Below are positions 1 through 8,769 of a DNA stretch of 64,000 nucleotides, one piece after another. Position 1 is the stretch's first letter. Each line of letters starts with the position of its first letter. The stretch is from assembly GCF_016117655.1 (NCBI RefSeq), contig NZ_CP064936.1, forward strand, positions 2,108,001 to 2,172,000, in the 5' to 3' direction. The notes beneath the pieces were generated by a model that ran no database searches, was not told the DNA's origin, and saw only the letters and a list, made by a program, of their open reading frames with translations. Position numbers and translations under genes: made by a program. This DNA is from Treponema peruense. GTDB taxonomy: Bacteria; Spirochaetota; Spirochaetia; Treponematales; Treponemataceae.

Positions 1-1
1 C

Positions 2-436
2 GTAAATATTTACATGTATCTGCCATACGCCATTCTGCCGGTTTTTACAGCCGTGGACAGATTTGACTTTACACTCATCGAAGCGGCACGTGACCTTGGC
101 GCAACAAAAGCCCAGTCTATGCTCAAAGTTCTTGTTCCGGGAATAAGAAGCGGAATCATGAGTGCAATTATCTTTACATTTATTCCTATCTTCGGAAACT
201 ATACTGTTCCGCAGCTGGTCGGTGGAAAAGACAGTTACATGCTGGGAAACATAATTGTTGACCAGGTTCAGAAAGTAAGAAACTGGCCGCTCGCTTCTGC
301 ATTCAGCATGGTGATTACTCTCATAAGTATGGCTGGTGTTCTTCTTATGCTGTCTTCAGGAAAAAAAGAAGCCGGTCTTAAAAAAATGCAGAATAAAGAA
401 GATACTTCGGCAAAACTTGCGGGAGGAATTCAATGA
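2..436 (+). CDS. potB: Spermidine/putrescine ABC transporter permease PotB (3' part only)
   Basis: C-terminal 144 codons of an inner-membrane permease, cut by the window start; the frame is open from base 2 without a start. It shows the permease EAA loop (EAARDLGA, about residues 25-32 of the visible part) followed by VLVPGIRSGI, the segment that contacts the ABC ATPase, and the last hydrophobic helices. Its stop overlaps the start of the next permease gene (ATGA), and GGGAGG just upstream serves that gene. This overlap and the following PotC and PotD genes identify the polyamine system; PotA would lie upstream, outside the window. Alternative: another member of the same binding-protein-dependent permease family, but the PotC/PotD company makes this unlikely. 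Confidence 0.92.
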   Translation, partial: VNIYMYLPYAILPVFTAVDRFDFTLIEAARDLGATKAQSMLKVLVPGIRSGIMSAIIFTFIPIFGNYTVPQLVGGKDSYMLGNIIVDQVQKVRNWPLASAFSMVITLISMAGVLLMLSSGKKEAGLKKMQNKEDTSAKLAGGIQ

Positions 437-1296
437 AAAATCCCTTTCTTATTTTCAAACGCCGCGAAGCAAAACATGAGTCGGCAAGACATGCAAAACG
501 CAACTGGAAGAAGCGTAACACGACTTTTTCTGTTTCCAATACAGTTTTGTGCCTGTCACTTCTGTTTCTTTTTATTCCGCTTTTTGTAATTGTTCTGTAT
601 TCGTTCAATGCGTCAAAGGACACACGTTTTACACAGTTTTCTTTTGTCTGGTACCAGAAGCTCATCTTTGAGTCAAAACCGCTCTGGCAGGCACTTCTGA
701 ACAGCATGATTGTAGCCGTTTCTTCGTCGCTCGTTGCTACAATTCTGGGAACAATGGCTTCTATCGGAATAAGCTGGTACAAATTCTTCGGAAAATCGTA
801 CATCCAGAGCATAAGTTTTCTTCCCATGGTTCTTCCCGAAGTTATTATGGGTATTTCCATGCTCATTTTCTTTAGCGGAATAAAGCTTTCACTCGGTTTG
901 TTTACAATTTTTATTGCCCATACAACTTTCTGTCTTCCGTTCGTTTATCTTATGGTAAGTGCCAGAGTTGATGAATTTGACTATTCTATTATTGAAGCAA
1001 GCCATGATCTTGGTGCAAATGAAGTCCAGACTCTATTCCGAGTTATAATTCCTGCAATTATGCCGGGAATAATGTCGGGCTTTATGATGAGCATTACAAT
1101 GTCGCTGGAAGATTACGTTATTACGGCTCTTGTAAGCGGACCGGGAAGTACAACACTGCCTCTTTACGTTTATTCAATGATCAGATTCGGGGTAAGTCCT
1201 GTAATTAACGCACTTTCTTTTGTTCTTATTCTTGCAATCTGCTCAATTGCCATTATGCTTAGAAAAGGACTCAAGACATTTGCTGCTTCGCGTTAA
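433..1296 (+). CDS. potC: Spermidine/putrescine ABC transporter permease PotC
   Basis: 287-residue inner-membrane permease, full family length. An N-terminal membrane segment lies near residues 38-58 and the remaining helices follow; the EAA loop (EASHDLGAN) is near residue 188. It pairs with PotB to form the channel for polyamine uptake powered by PotA and fed by the PotD binding protein. The start codon overlaps the potB stop and has GGGAGG about 6 bases upstream, so translation is coupled. A hairpin terminator follows the gene, separating it from potD. The basic N-terminal stretch (KRREAKHESARHAKRNWKK) is longer than in enterobacterial PotC; this is an observation only. Confidence 0.93.
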   Translation: MKNPFLIFKRREAKHESARHAKRNWKKRNTTFSVSNTVLCLSLLFLFIPLFVIVLYSFNASKDTRFTQFSFVWYQKLIFESKPLWQALLNSMIVAVSSSLVATILGTMASIGISWYKFFGKSYIQSISFLPMVLPEVIMGISMLIFFSGIKLSLGLFTIFIAHTTFCLPFVYLMVSARVDEFDYSIIEASHDLGANEVQTLFRVIIPAIMPGIMSGFMMSITMSLEDYVITALVSGPGSTTLPLYVYSMIRFGVSPVINALSFVLILAICSIAIMLRKGLKTFAASR

Positions 1297-1300
1297 GATA

Positions 1301-1330
1301 AAAAGGCCGTTGTAACATGCGGTCTTTTAT
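1301..1330 (+). terminator. Hairpin terminator after potC
   Basis: AAAAGGCCG pairs with CGGTCTTTT (one G-T pair) around a 10-base loop, ending in a T-rich stretch. It lies 5 bases after the potC stop and may attenuate rather than end transcription into potD. Confidence 0.6.
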
Positions 1331-1350
1331 ATTCATTTTTTCTTCAAAAA

Positions 1351-1524
1351 CTTCAAATATTTTTATAGGAGGAGTATAAAAAATCCGCCGAAATGGCGTC
1401 GGCTTTTTTATCTCAAAGTTCGCTTCGCGAACTTTCTTTATTGAACTGCGTTTTTCACTTCGTTGCAAAACGCAATAAAAACATTTTCGACTGTTGAAAC
1501 AGTCTTCAAATATTTTTATAGGAG
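1351..1524. repeat. Hairpin-array insertion flanked by a 21-bp direct duplication
   Basis: The 21 bases at 1351-1371 and 1504-1524 are identical (they start CTTCAAATATTT and end with the ATAGGAG ribosome-binding site of potD). Between them lie 132 bases built of consecutive hairpins: GCCGA/TCGGC followed by T6 (1387-1410), AAAGTTCGC/GCGAACTTT (1415-1435), TGCGTTTT/AAAACGCA (1447-1474) and GACTG/CAGTC (1489-1504). The layout looks like an element inserted into the potD leader with duplication of the target, leaving one copy of the leader next to potD. Similar hairpin chains occur at other positions in this window. Confidence 0.7.
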
Positions 1525-1530
1525 AATATT

Positions 1531-2598
1531 ATGAAAAAAGGATTTTACAGTGCGGTGTTTGCCACAGCATGTTTGGTGACTCTATTCACTTCCTGTGAAA
1601 AAAAGTCAGACGGTGTACCTGCTCAGAAAGATGACAAGGTACTTTATCTTTACAACTGGACGTATTACACTCCGGATGAAGTTCTGCGCAACTTTGAAGC
1701 AGAATTCGGCTGTACTGTAAAATATGACAGTTATGCTTCCAACGAAGAAATGTACAACAAACTCCGTGGCGGTGCAAAAGGATACGATATTGTAGTTCCG
1801 TCACAGGATTACGCTTCAATTATGATTAACCAGGGAATGTTGCGCGAACTTGACCAGTCAAAGATGACAAACAGAAAGTTCATTAACCCGCAGGTTCTTG
1901 CAAAGGCAACATACGACCCCGAAATGAAATACTGCGTTCCATATTACTTTGGTGCAGCGGGAATTGCCGTCAACAAAGAAAGGGCCGCTTCTTCCTATGA
2001 ACGCAACTGGAATATTTTTGCCGACAAGCAGTTTGCAGGACACGCAACAATGATGGACGACATGCGCGAAGTTATCGGAGATGCACTGGCACATCTTGGA
2101 AAGAGCGTAAACTCCCTTGATGACAGCGAACTTGCAGAAGCAAAGAATCTTATTGCAAAAGACTGGAAGCCGAATCTTGTTAAATTTGATGCAGAAGGCT
2201 TTGGCAAATCGTTTGCTTCTGGTGACTTCTGGCTTTGCCAGGGATATGCAGAAGTTGTTTTCGGTGAAGTTCCCGAAGACAGATGGAATACAGTAGATTT
2301 CTTTATTCCAGAAGAAGGAGGACCGTCTTACCTTGACAGCATGTGTATTCTTAAGGATTCTGCACATTACGAACTGGCAAACGAATTCATCAACTACATC
2401 CAGCGCCCTGAAGTATATGCAAAGTTTTTGGACAGCTTCAAATTCCCGTGCTTTGTAAACACAGAAGCACAGAAGTACATGACAACAACACCAATGTACG
2501 AAGCGTCTCAGATGACAAACTGTGAACTCAAAAACGACATCGGTGAAGGTCTGGACAAATACCAGGAAATCTGGCAGGAAATACGCTATACTGACTAA
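1531..2598 (+). CDS. potD: Spermidine/putrescine-binding lipoprotein PotD
   Basis: 355-residue extracytoplasmic solute-binding protein. The N-terminus has a signal peptide ending LFTSC-EKK, so it is probably lipid-anchored at Cys22 (relaxed spirochaetal lipobox). The mature part has the PotD pattern from YLYNWTYYTPDEVLRNFE to PYYFGAAGIAVNKE, the residues that form the ligand cleft in this family. It delivers polyamine to PotBC. The RBS ATAGGAG lies 7 bases upstream of the ATG. It is separated from potC by a terminator and an inserted hairpin array, so potD may be expressed more independently here than in a simple potABCD operon. A strong terminator follows. Confidence 0.93.
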   Translation: MKKGFYSAVFATACLVTLFTSCEKKSDGVPAQKDDKVLYLYNWTYYTPDEVLRNFEAEFGCTVKYDSYASNEEMYNKLRGGAKGYDIVVPSQDYASIMINQGMLRELDQSKMTNRKFINPQVLAKATYDPEMKYCVPYYFGAAGIAVNKERAASSYERNWNIFADKQFAGHATMMDDMREVIGDALAHLGKSVNSLDDSELAEAKNLIAKDWKPNLVKFDAEGFGKSFASGDFWLCQGYAEVVFGEVPEDRWNTVDFFIPEEGGPSYLDSMCILKDSAHYELANEFINYIQRPEVYAKFLDSFKFPCFVNTEAQKYMTTTPMYEASQMTNCELKNDIGEGLDKYQEIWQEIRYTD

Positions 2599-2623
2599 AA
2601 GCCTTACGGGCATTCTTTTCAAT

Positions 2624-2660
2624 AAATCGGGCTGACACTTCTACCAGCCCGATTTTTTTT
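2624..2660 (+). terminator. Rho-independent terminator of the pot operon
   Basis: AAATCGGGCT pairs with AGCCCGATTT around a 12-base loop and runs directly into T8. It is 26 bases after the potD stop and is one of the clearest terminators in the window. Confidence 0.9.
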
Positions 2661-2680
2661 ATCCTTTTCATGCTTTTTTC

Positions 2681-2709
2681 ATGACAAAAAATATATATCA
2701 TGTTATACT
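2681..2709 (+). promoter_or_regulatory. Sigma-70-like promoter for the GGDEF-EAL gene
   Basis: ATGACA (2681-2686), a 17-base spacer and TATACT (2704-2709) resemble -35 and -10 elements. The predicted transcript would have a leader of about 65 bases before the ATG at 2783. Confidence 0.45.
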
Positions 2710-2782
2710 AATTCTTAAGGCAGACTGTTTTATAAAAACATTTACCGAAAGGTAATTCATTACAGAAAGTAAAAATAGAAAA

Positions 2783-4456
2783 ATGGTTGAAAAAATTGAT
2801 TTTGAAAGCATTGTGGAAACGTTTCCAAATGCGGTAATTTTAGTAAAGCCTGTCTTTACAGAAAACAAAGTACAGTCTGCAAATATCCTGTATGCAAACC
2901 CCATGCTCAAAAAACTGACAGCGTCTGAAGAAATTCCTTCCGATGCTCCGTTACAGGAATGCCTTTCGCAGGCAATAGAAAACTATGGCAGTGCAAATGT
3001 TTCGTTCTATTCGCAGAAATGCGGTCTCTGGTTAAAAATGACTGCAAATGCAATTAAGGAAAATTTCCTTATTACACTGCAAGACTGTTCGGAAGAAAAG
3101 GAAAAGGAACAGAAAATCTGCGAGCAGAAAGACGAACTCGAAAAGAACCGTGCAGAACTTGACAGCCAGCTCAAAAACTTCAGGACACTCAACAGCCAGC
3201 TTAAATTTGCAGCATACCATGACAGCCTTACGAATCTTTACAACAGGGCCTGGCTTACTTCCGAAATGCACCGTTGCATAACGCAGAATTTTGAATTCGG
3301 TATTATTTTATTTGACATTGACAATACAAAAGATGTAAACGAGTCACAGGGACATCGTGCCGGGGACGAAATGCTCAGGCAGGCCGCTGCCCTTCTCAGA
3401 ACAGTAGAAAACGAAAATATCATTGCTTCCAGATTCGGAGGAGATGAATTCGTTATCCTTTTCAAAAATCTACCTGCAAGGTCTGACATAAAAAGCCTTG
3501 GTGATAAAACCCAGAGTCTGTTCAACGCGGAAGGAATGGGAATTTCTGGCGGAATTGCAATTTACCCCGACGATGCTTCTGACTGCGAAGATCTGTTGAA
3601 ATTTGCAGACATGGCAAAGTTTGATGTAAAGAAAAACGGAAAGAATTCCATCAGTTTCTTTAATTCCGTTATGCAGGAAAAATTTCTGCGCAAGTTAAGC
3701 ATAGAAACCAAGCTTTCAAAGGCACTTGCAGAAGGAAGCTTTCAGTTATATTACCAGCCGCAGTACAACATCAAAACAGAAAAGCTCCGCGGTTTTGAAG
3801 CGCTGCTCAGATGGCATGACGATGAACTTGGCTGGATAAGTCCGGAACAGTTTATTCCGCTTGCAGAAGAAACTACAAAAATCATCACTTCCATAGGCGA
3901 CTGGGTAATGGAAACCGCAATGTCTGTTCTGGCAAAGTGGGAACGCAAATTCAACTTTGAAGGAATAATTTCAGTTAACGTTTCACCGATTCAGTTCAAG
4001 CAGACTGATTTTATTGAAAAGTTAATCGAAAAAGTTATACGCTTTGGAATTACAAAATCCCATCTCGAAATAGAAATTACCGAAGGCGTTCTGATTGACA
4101 ACCTTCAGGATACCGTCAGCAAACTCGAAATTATACGCCAGATGGGAATAGGCATTTCACTCGATGACTTTGGAACGGGCTATTCTTCATTGCGCTACCT
4201 GCAGATGCTGCCGCTCACGACGCTTAAAATAGACAAATCTTTTGTTGCAAACATACAGAACGGACGCGAGTCAAACATAACAGAAAGCATTGTTTCGATG
4301 GTCTCAAAAATGGGTCTTGATACAATCGCTGAAGGTGTAGAAACCAACGAACAGCTTGAAATTCTCAAGAAATTCAAGTGCAATAATCTTCAGGGATTCC
4401 TTAAAGGACGGCCGATGCCTGTTGAGTTGTGCGAAAAGCTTCTCTCAAAGGACTGA
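2783..4456 (+). CDS. Bifunctional GGDEF-EAL cyclic-di-GMP protein
   Basis: 557 residues. An N-terminal PAS-like stretch (about 1-105) leads through a charged coiled coil (about 105-140) into a GGDEF domain with an intact active site (FGGDEF near residue 219) and then an EAL domain with FEALLRW (near 337), the DDFGTGYSS loop (near 463) and AEGVE (near 516). The EAL metal-binding residues all appear present, so phosphodiesterase activity is likely. The GGDEF signature is also complete, but the RxxD inhibitory site normally just before it is absent. No membrane segment is seen, so the protein should be cytosolic. It probably tunes c-di-GMP linked to motility or attachment. The last 12 bases overlap the convergent gene on the other strand. 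Confidence 0.93.
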   Translation: MVEKIDFESIVETFPNAVILVKPVFTENKVQSANILYANPMLKKLTASEEIPSDAPLQECLSQAIENYGSANVSFYSQKCGLWLKMTANAIKENFLITLQDCSEEKEKEQKICEQKDELEKNRAELDSQLKNFRTLNSQLKFAAYHDSLTNLYNRAWLTSEMHRCITQNFEFGIILFDIDNTKDVNESQGHRAGDEMLRQAAALLRTVENENIIASRFGGDEFVILFKNLPARSDIKSLGDKTQSLFNAEGMGISGGIAIYPDDASDCEDLLKFADMAKFDVKKNGKNSISFFNSVMQEKFLRKLSIETKLSKALAEGSFQLYYQPQYNIKTEKLRGFEALLRWHDDELGWISPEQFIPLAEETTKIITSIGDWVMETAMSVLAKWERKFNFEGIISVNVSPIQFKQTDFIEKLIEKVIRFGITKSHLEIEITEGVLIDNLQDTVSKLEIIRQMGIGISLDDFGTGYSSLRYLQMLPLTTLKIDKSFVANIQNGRESNITESIVSMVSKMGLDTIAEGVETNEQLEILKKFKCNNLQGFLKGRPMPVELCEKLLSKD

Positions 4457-4846
4457 ACCGGGAATTCTGTATTCTACATAGCGGACTCTGCCCTTTTTTA
4501 CGGCTTCACGGATTTCTTTTTCCCTTGCCGAAAGAGCGCTTGTTCCGCTTTTTACTTCGATAAGAAGAATTTCTTCTACACTGCGGCCCTCGGCTGTTCC
4601 GGGAAAAGCGATGTAGTCCACGGGCTTTCCTATAAAACGCGCATCGCCCGGGTTGCACGGAAAATCAGGTAAAAAAGGGGCCAGCTGCTCACCGAACTGA
4701 CCGCCAAGTACCGCGCGGCTTCTCTTTACGGCATCGTTCCGCGCTTTTTTTATTCCTGCTGAATCACGCAGTTTCTGAACAACGGATCCTATCAGTATTC
4801 CTGCAAAAAGACCGGCTGCAATGTAAAATAGCGTTTGTGTACTCAT
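4445..4846 (-). CDS. Endonuclease-related protein of the archaeal Holliday-junction-resolvase type
   Basis: 133 residues. An N-terminal membrane helix (about 6-24) is followed by a charged linker and a small nuclease-like domain with VDYIAFPG and EILLIEVKSG, which fit the D...ExK metal site of the restriction-endonuclease-like fold. This matches the family annotated as endonuclease related to archaeal Holliday junction resolvase, known as short membrane-anchored proteins in spirochaetes and others. The substrate is unknown. It converges on the GGDEF-EAL gene with a 12-base overlap. The start is ATG with no strong RBS. Confidence 0.75.
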   Translation of the reverse strand: MSTQTLFYIAAGLFAGILIGSVVQKLRDSAGIKKARNDAVKRSRAVLGGQFGEQLAPFLPDFPCNPGDARFIGKPVDYIAFPGTAEGRSVEEILLIEVKSGTSALSAREKEIREAVKKGRVRYVEYRIPGSVL

Positions 4847-4896
4847 ACTTTAATAATAGCATTAAAATGCCGATATTTAAACGACGGAGGCATGTA

Positions 4897-6126
4897 ATGA
4901 AAAAACTGGTTGCAGTAATTTTTGGGGCACTTATTGTTCAGACCCCATTTTTTTCGCAGGAACAGGCCGGCGACAGTTCAGTTCAGTTTGAATTCAAATA
5001 CAAAAAAAATGACCGTTACAGGATTCTTTCTACAGTCAACGAAGATGTTTTTATTAACGGCGAAAAAAGCCACCACGCACTTATTGTAAACAGGGTTACA
5101 GCCCGCGTGACAGAAACCGATGAAACCGGCGGTGGAATAACAGAATGTACCTTTATGACAACAGAAGATTCTACCGGTTCCAGAACAGGCGCAAAATTTT
5201 CTTACGGAGAGGAATACAAAAGCGTCTTTCACAGGACAAAAAATGGTATCTATACAATTTCTGACGAATATTTTATGCCTACTGTCCGCGATGTTCCCGT
5301 TTTTCCGGACAAAAAACTGAGCCCCGGAGACAAGTGGACGGCCCGGGGACACGAAGCCCATGATTTAAGAAGAATTTTCGGTCTGGAAACGCCGTACAAA
5401 GTTCCGTTTGTTGCTGAATACGAATATATTGGAAAGGAAGAAGAAGGAAACCTTCACGTATTCAAAGTAAAATACAATATGAAAATGAAAGTTCCGCAAA
5501 ACCAGATTCCGCAAACAGAAGACTATCCTGTTGCAATGAACGGCTTCAGTGACGAAACAGTATTCTGGGATTTGGAAAAAGGCGCAATTGACCATTACAG
5601 TGAAAATTTCAGAATAATTATGGAAACAGCCACCGGAGTCGTACTGGAATTTTCAGGAACCGCACAGGCAGAAGTAACAGAATTTGAGCGTACTGCAACT
5701 GAAGAAAATCTTTCTGCGGTACAGAATAAAGTTTCTGACATGGGAATACAAAATGTTACAGTAAGCAAAGGCGAAAAGGGACTTACGCTTTCTCTTGAAG
5801 ACATTAAGTTCCAGGCAGACAGCGCAGAGCTTCTTGACAGCGAAAAAATGAAACTTGAACAGATTGCCCAGATTCTTGAAGCATGGCCCGAAAACGATAT
5901 TCTTGTTACCGGACACACAGCTTTGGCAGGAACGGCAAAAATGCGGCAGGAACTGAGTGAACAGAGAGCGCGCGCAGTTGCCGACTACATGATTCTTCTT
6001 GGCGTAAGGGACAGATTCCACATCTTTACGCAGGGATTCGGCGCAACAAGACCTGTGGCACCCAACACGACGGAAGAAGGAAAAGCCCGCAACCGCCGTG
6101 TCGAAATTACCATTATGGACAACTAG
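4897..6126 (+). CDS. OmpA-family envelope protein
   Basis: 409 residues from the ATG at 4897, chosen because GGAGG lies 6 bases upstream and because it begins a good signal peptide (KKLVAVIFGALIVQTPFFSQ); a start 20 codons earlier is open but lacks both. The middle (about 30-280) is a beta-rich region of unknown fold. The C-terminal OmpA domain (about 300-409) has the peptidoglycan-binding pattern: FQADSAELLDSEK, VTGHTALAGTA, ELSEQRARAVADYM and GKARNRRVEI. It should tether the outer envelope to peptidoglycan. The domain layout resembles the OmpA-like lipoprotein of other treponemes, although no lipobox is visible here. It is convergent with the phosphorylase gene. Confidence 0.88.
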   Translation: MKKLVAVIFGALIVQTPFFSQEQAGDSSVQFEFKYKKNDRYRILSTVNEDVFINGEKSHHALIVNRVTARVTETDETGGGITECTFMTTEDSTGSRTGAKFSYGEEYKSVFHRTKNGIYTISDEYFMPTVRDVPVFPDKKLSPGDKWTARGHEAHDLRRIFGLETPYKVPFVAEYEYIGKEEEGNLHVFKVKYNMKMKVPQNQIPQTEDYPVAMNGFSDETVFWDLEKGAIDHYSENFRIIMETATGVVLEFSGTAQAEVTEFERTATEENLSAVQNKVSDMGIQNVTVSKGEKGLTLSLEDIKFQADSAELLDSEKMKLEQIAQILEAWPENDILVTGHTALAGTAKMRQELSEQRARAVADYMILLGVRDRFHIFTQGFGATRPVAPNTTEEGKARNRRVEITIMDN

Positions 6127-6132
6127 TTAAAC

Positions 6133-8559
6133 TTACATCCTTTGGTTCCTGACAGGCAGGGCATTTTTTCCCATGACGGCAATAATTCTGCTTCCGTCAT
6201 GAAGAAGATCTACAGGAACAAGAACAGAGTCAAGTTTCTTTCCGTCTACTTCAAGGCTTTCTATTCCGCGGCAGACACGGGAAGGATTTTTTACTTCTAT
6301 GCTTATGTTCATATTTCTCCAGCGGCGTTCAACACTGAATGAGTCCCAGTCATGCTTTATGCAAGGGTCCACAAGAAGCCCGTCATACTGGGGCCTGATT
6401 CCAAGCATATACTGCGTAATGGAATAATAGTTCCATGTAGCAGCACCTGAAAGCCAGCTTACCCTTGTGTTACCCGGACGCTTTGAATATGTTGAATAAG
6501 TTGTCTGTCCTATTACATAAGGCTCACTCTGGCGTACTTCTGCACGGTCATTGTAAGCGGCAGGAAGGGCGGCCTTACAGTATTCATAGGCGCGGTCTCC
6601 GTTACCGTTCATAATCTCGGCAATTACACCCCAGCCCTGGGTATGGTTAAAGATACCGGCGTTTTCTTTAATTCCAGGAAGGAACACTACCGAACTCATA
6701 ATTTCGCGGTCAGCATGTACAAACGGAGGAGCACAAAGCATGAGACCGTACGGTGTTGCAAGCTTTTCCTTTACGCTTTCAAGACAGAGTTTCTGCTGTT
6801 CCGGGGTAGCGGCACCAGAAAGTACCGACCAGACCTGTGTATTAAAGTAAATCTGTCCTTCGTCAATGGAATGGGTGCCATAGACTGTTCCGTCTTCTGC
6901 AATTGCCCATACAAACCATTTGCCGTCCCAGCATTTTTTCTGGATATTTGCATCGAGTTTTTCACGTTCTGAAAGTGCCCACGCCGCTTCTTCACTTTTG
7001 TTGAGTCTTTCAGAAATATCGGCGTATGTCGTAAGGCCGAGTCTTAGCTGGAACGCAACAAAAAGTGATTCACCGTGGTAACCGAGTTTAAGACAGTCAT
7101 TCCAGTCTGCAAGAAGTCCGCAGGGAAGTCCGTCTGCACCCATGCGCTCAAGGTTAAACAGAAGCGCCTGCTTGAGGTGTCCGTAAACTGTAGCTTCACC
7201 CTGGTCTGCATAGGGAACGATTCTGTTATAAAAGTCTAATTTACCTGTTTCGGCAACAAAACACGGCACGGCATTAAAGAACCACTGGCAGTCATCACTG
7301 CGGAATTCACCGGCGTCAATCATTTTCTGCTTTCCAGGTACAAAATCCTTGCCTATAACAGGAAGGGCACCGCCGTTTGAGAACTGGCCGCTCAAAAGCC
7401 TTACAAGACGCTCTTCGGCCTGTTCAGGAATAGCAGCACTTACGCCCAGAATATCCTGGACAGAATCCCTGTAGCCTAGTCCGTCACGTTCGCCGTTGTA
7501 AACCAAAGATGCCGCACGCGACCAGGCAAATGTAATGAGACAGTTGTAAAGTCCCCAGACGTTAACAGTGTGGTTTATGTCTTCATCAGGAGTTACGGCC
7601 TTAAAGCTTCCCAGTTTTTCATGCCAGTTCTTTACCAGTTTGTCAAATTCAAGATCAGCGCGCTCTATTGTTCCGAATTCAGCGAGGGCTTTTTTTCCTT
7701 CTTCTTCTGCCGCACCGATTCCAAGCATTACAAGGATTTCCTTTGACTCGCCAGGTGCAAGTTCAATATCGGTCTGCAATGTTCCGCAGGCATTGTCACC
7801 GAACGCTTCTGAATTATAGCAGCAGCCTTCAACAACAGCTGCAGGTTCCTTGTAGCTTCCGTAAGTTCCTATAAAAGACTGGCGGCTTGTGTCAAAACCT
7901 GTTACAGGAGATCCGGCAAGAGCCATCCATTCGCTCATGTAGTCTGTTACAGCGGGATTTTTTTTGTGCTGTTCATAAAGATTTTCATGGCTTATAACCT
8001 GAATCATGTTCGGCGAAGTTTTCTGTCCCTTTACGATAAAGATAGAATACTGTAAATTAACCTGATCCTGGGTTGTATTCCACTGATTTGTAAACTCGCA
8101 GTATGTAAAGGCACGGATTTTTCTTGGAGATGAACTTTTGTTGGTAAGTTTGAGTCTCCAGTATTCAAAAGTCTGTCCGAGCGGAACATAGTATTTTGTC
8201 TCGCTTTCTATTCCCGAATATTCAGAAGTGATTTTTGTATAGGCTGTTCCGTGGCGGCATTCGCTTTTGTAACTGTCCAAAGGTTTTCCGACAGGCTGCC
8301 ATGATGCCGACCAGTAGTCCCCGCTCTGCATGTCGCGCAGATAAAAATAGCGGCCGGGCTGGTCCATGGGAACGGAATTGAATCTGAGTCTCATGAATCT
8401 TCCCTGTGCACCGGACTTATAGAATCCGTACCCCCCGGCATTATTTGTAATTACAGCGCCGTACTCAGTTGAACCAAGATAATTGCTCCACGAAGAAGGC
8501 GTGTCAGGACGTGTAACGACATACTCTTTTGCCTCATCGTCAAAATAACCATACTGCAT
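6133..8559 (-). CDS. GH94 cellobiose phosphorylase
   Basis: 808 residues, the usual length for this family. The N-terminus (YGYFDDEAKEYVVTRPDTP...WSNYLG) is typical of cellobiose phosphorylases, GYRDSVQDILG lies near residue 360, and the catalytic acid motif DWNDCL lies near residue 485. The enzyme splits cellobiose with phosphate into glucose 1-phosphate and glucose in the cytosol, saving ATP; this fits a gut cellulose- or hemicellulose-oligomer user. No transporter or regulator gene adjoins it. An RBS (GGAG within the 10 bases upstream) precedes the ATG. Laminaribiose or chitobiose phosphorylase are relatives, but the N-terminal signature favours cellobiose. Confidence 0.88.
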   Translation of the reverse strand: MQYGYFDDEAKEYVVTRPDTPSSWSNYLGSTEYGAVITNNAGGYGFYKSGAQGRFMRLRFNSVPMDQPGRYFYLRDMQSGDYWSASWQPVGKPLDSYKSECRHGTAYTKITSEYSGIESETKYYVPLGQTFEYWRLKLTNKSSSPRKIRAFTYCEFTNQWNTTQDQVNLQYSIFIVKGQKTSPNMIQVISHENLYEQHKKNPAVTDYMSEWMALAGSPVTGFDTSRQSFIGTYGSYKEPAAVVEGCCYNSEAFGDNACGTLQTDIELAPGESKEILVMLGIGAAEEEGKKALAEFGTIERADLEFDKLVKNWHEKLGSFKAVTPDEDINHTVNVWGLYNCLITFAWSRAASLVYNGERDGLGYRDSVQDILGVSAAIPEQAEERLVRLLSGQFSNGGALPVIGKDFVPGKQKMIDAGEFRSDDCQWFFNAVPCFVAETGKLDFYNRIVPYADQGEATVYGHLKQALLFNLERMGADGLPCGLLADWNDCLKLGYHGESLFVAFQLRLGLTTYADISERLNKSEEAAWALSEREKLDANIQKKCWDGKWFVWAIAEDGTVYGTHSIDEGQIYFNTQVWSVLSGAATPEQQKLCLESVKEKLATPYGLMLCAPPFVHADREIMSSVVFLPGIKENAGIFNHTQGWGVIAEIMNGNGDRAYEYCKAALPAAYNDRAEVRQSEPYVIGQTTYSTYSKRPGNTRVSWLSGAATWNYYSITQYMLGIRPQYDGLLVDPCIKHDWDSFSVERRWRNMNISIEVKNPSRVCRGIESLEVDGKKLDSVLVPVDLLHDGSRIIAVMGKNALPVRNQRM

Positions 8560-8718
8560 AAAATCTCCTGAATCTAAAAGATAATATTTTTTTGCTGCAT
8601 ATTGAATATATCATGGAATAAGTGAATTGTCTTGCAAAAAAAGGGAATATTGAACGAAAATTAAACAGAAACTTTATATTCCGCTCACATGCACTACCCG
8701 CCTGCGGACTGCCGATTA

Positions 8719-8748
8719 TTGCATTTAAATGCATGTATTCAATATAAT
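8719..8748 (+). promoter_or_regulatory. Promoter with overlapping palindrome before the feo remnant
   Basis: TTGCAT (8719-8724), an 18-base spacer and TATAAT (8743-8748) form a good promoter. A perfect 14-base palindrome TGCATTTAAATGCA (8720-8733) overlaps the -35 element and could be the operator of a metal-responsive repressor. That role is inferred from the iron-transport gene downstream. Confidence 0.6.
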
Positions 8749-8769
8749 GATTAGAAAAGGCGAATAAAA

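Noticed and set aside
378-866. Long minus-strand frame opposite potB/potC
   Set aside because: Antisense shadow of potC; no RBS, odd composition rich in aromatic and Cys residues.
1858-2622. 254-codon minus-strand frame opposite potD
   Set aside because: Shadow of a gene with a strong codon pattern; Cys/Phe-rich nonsense.
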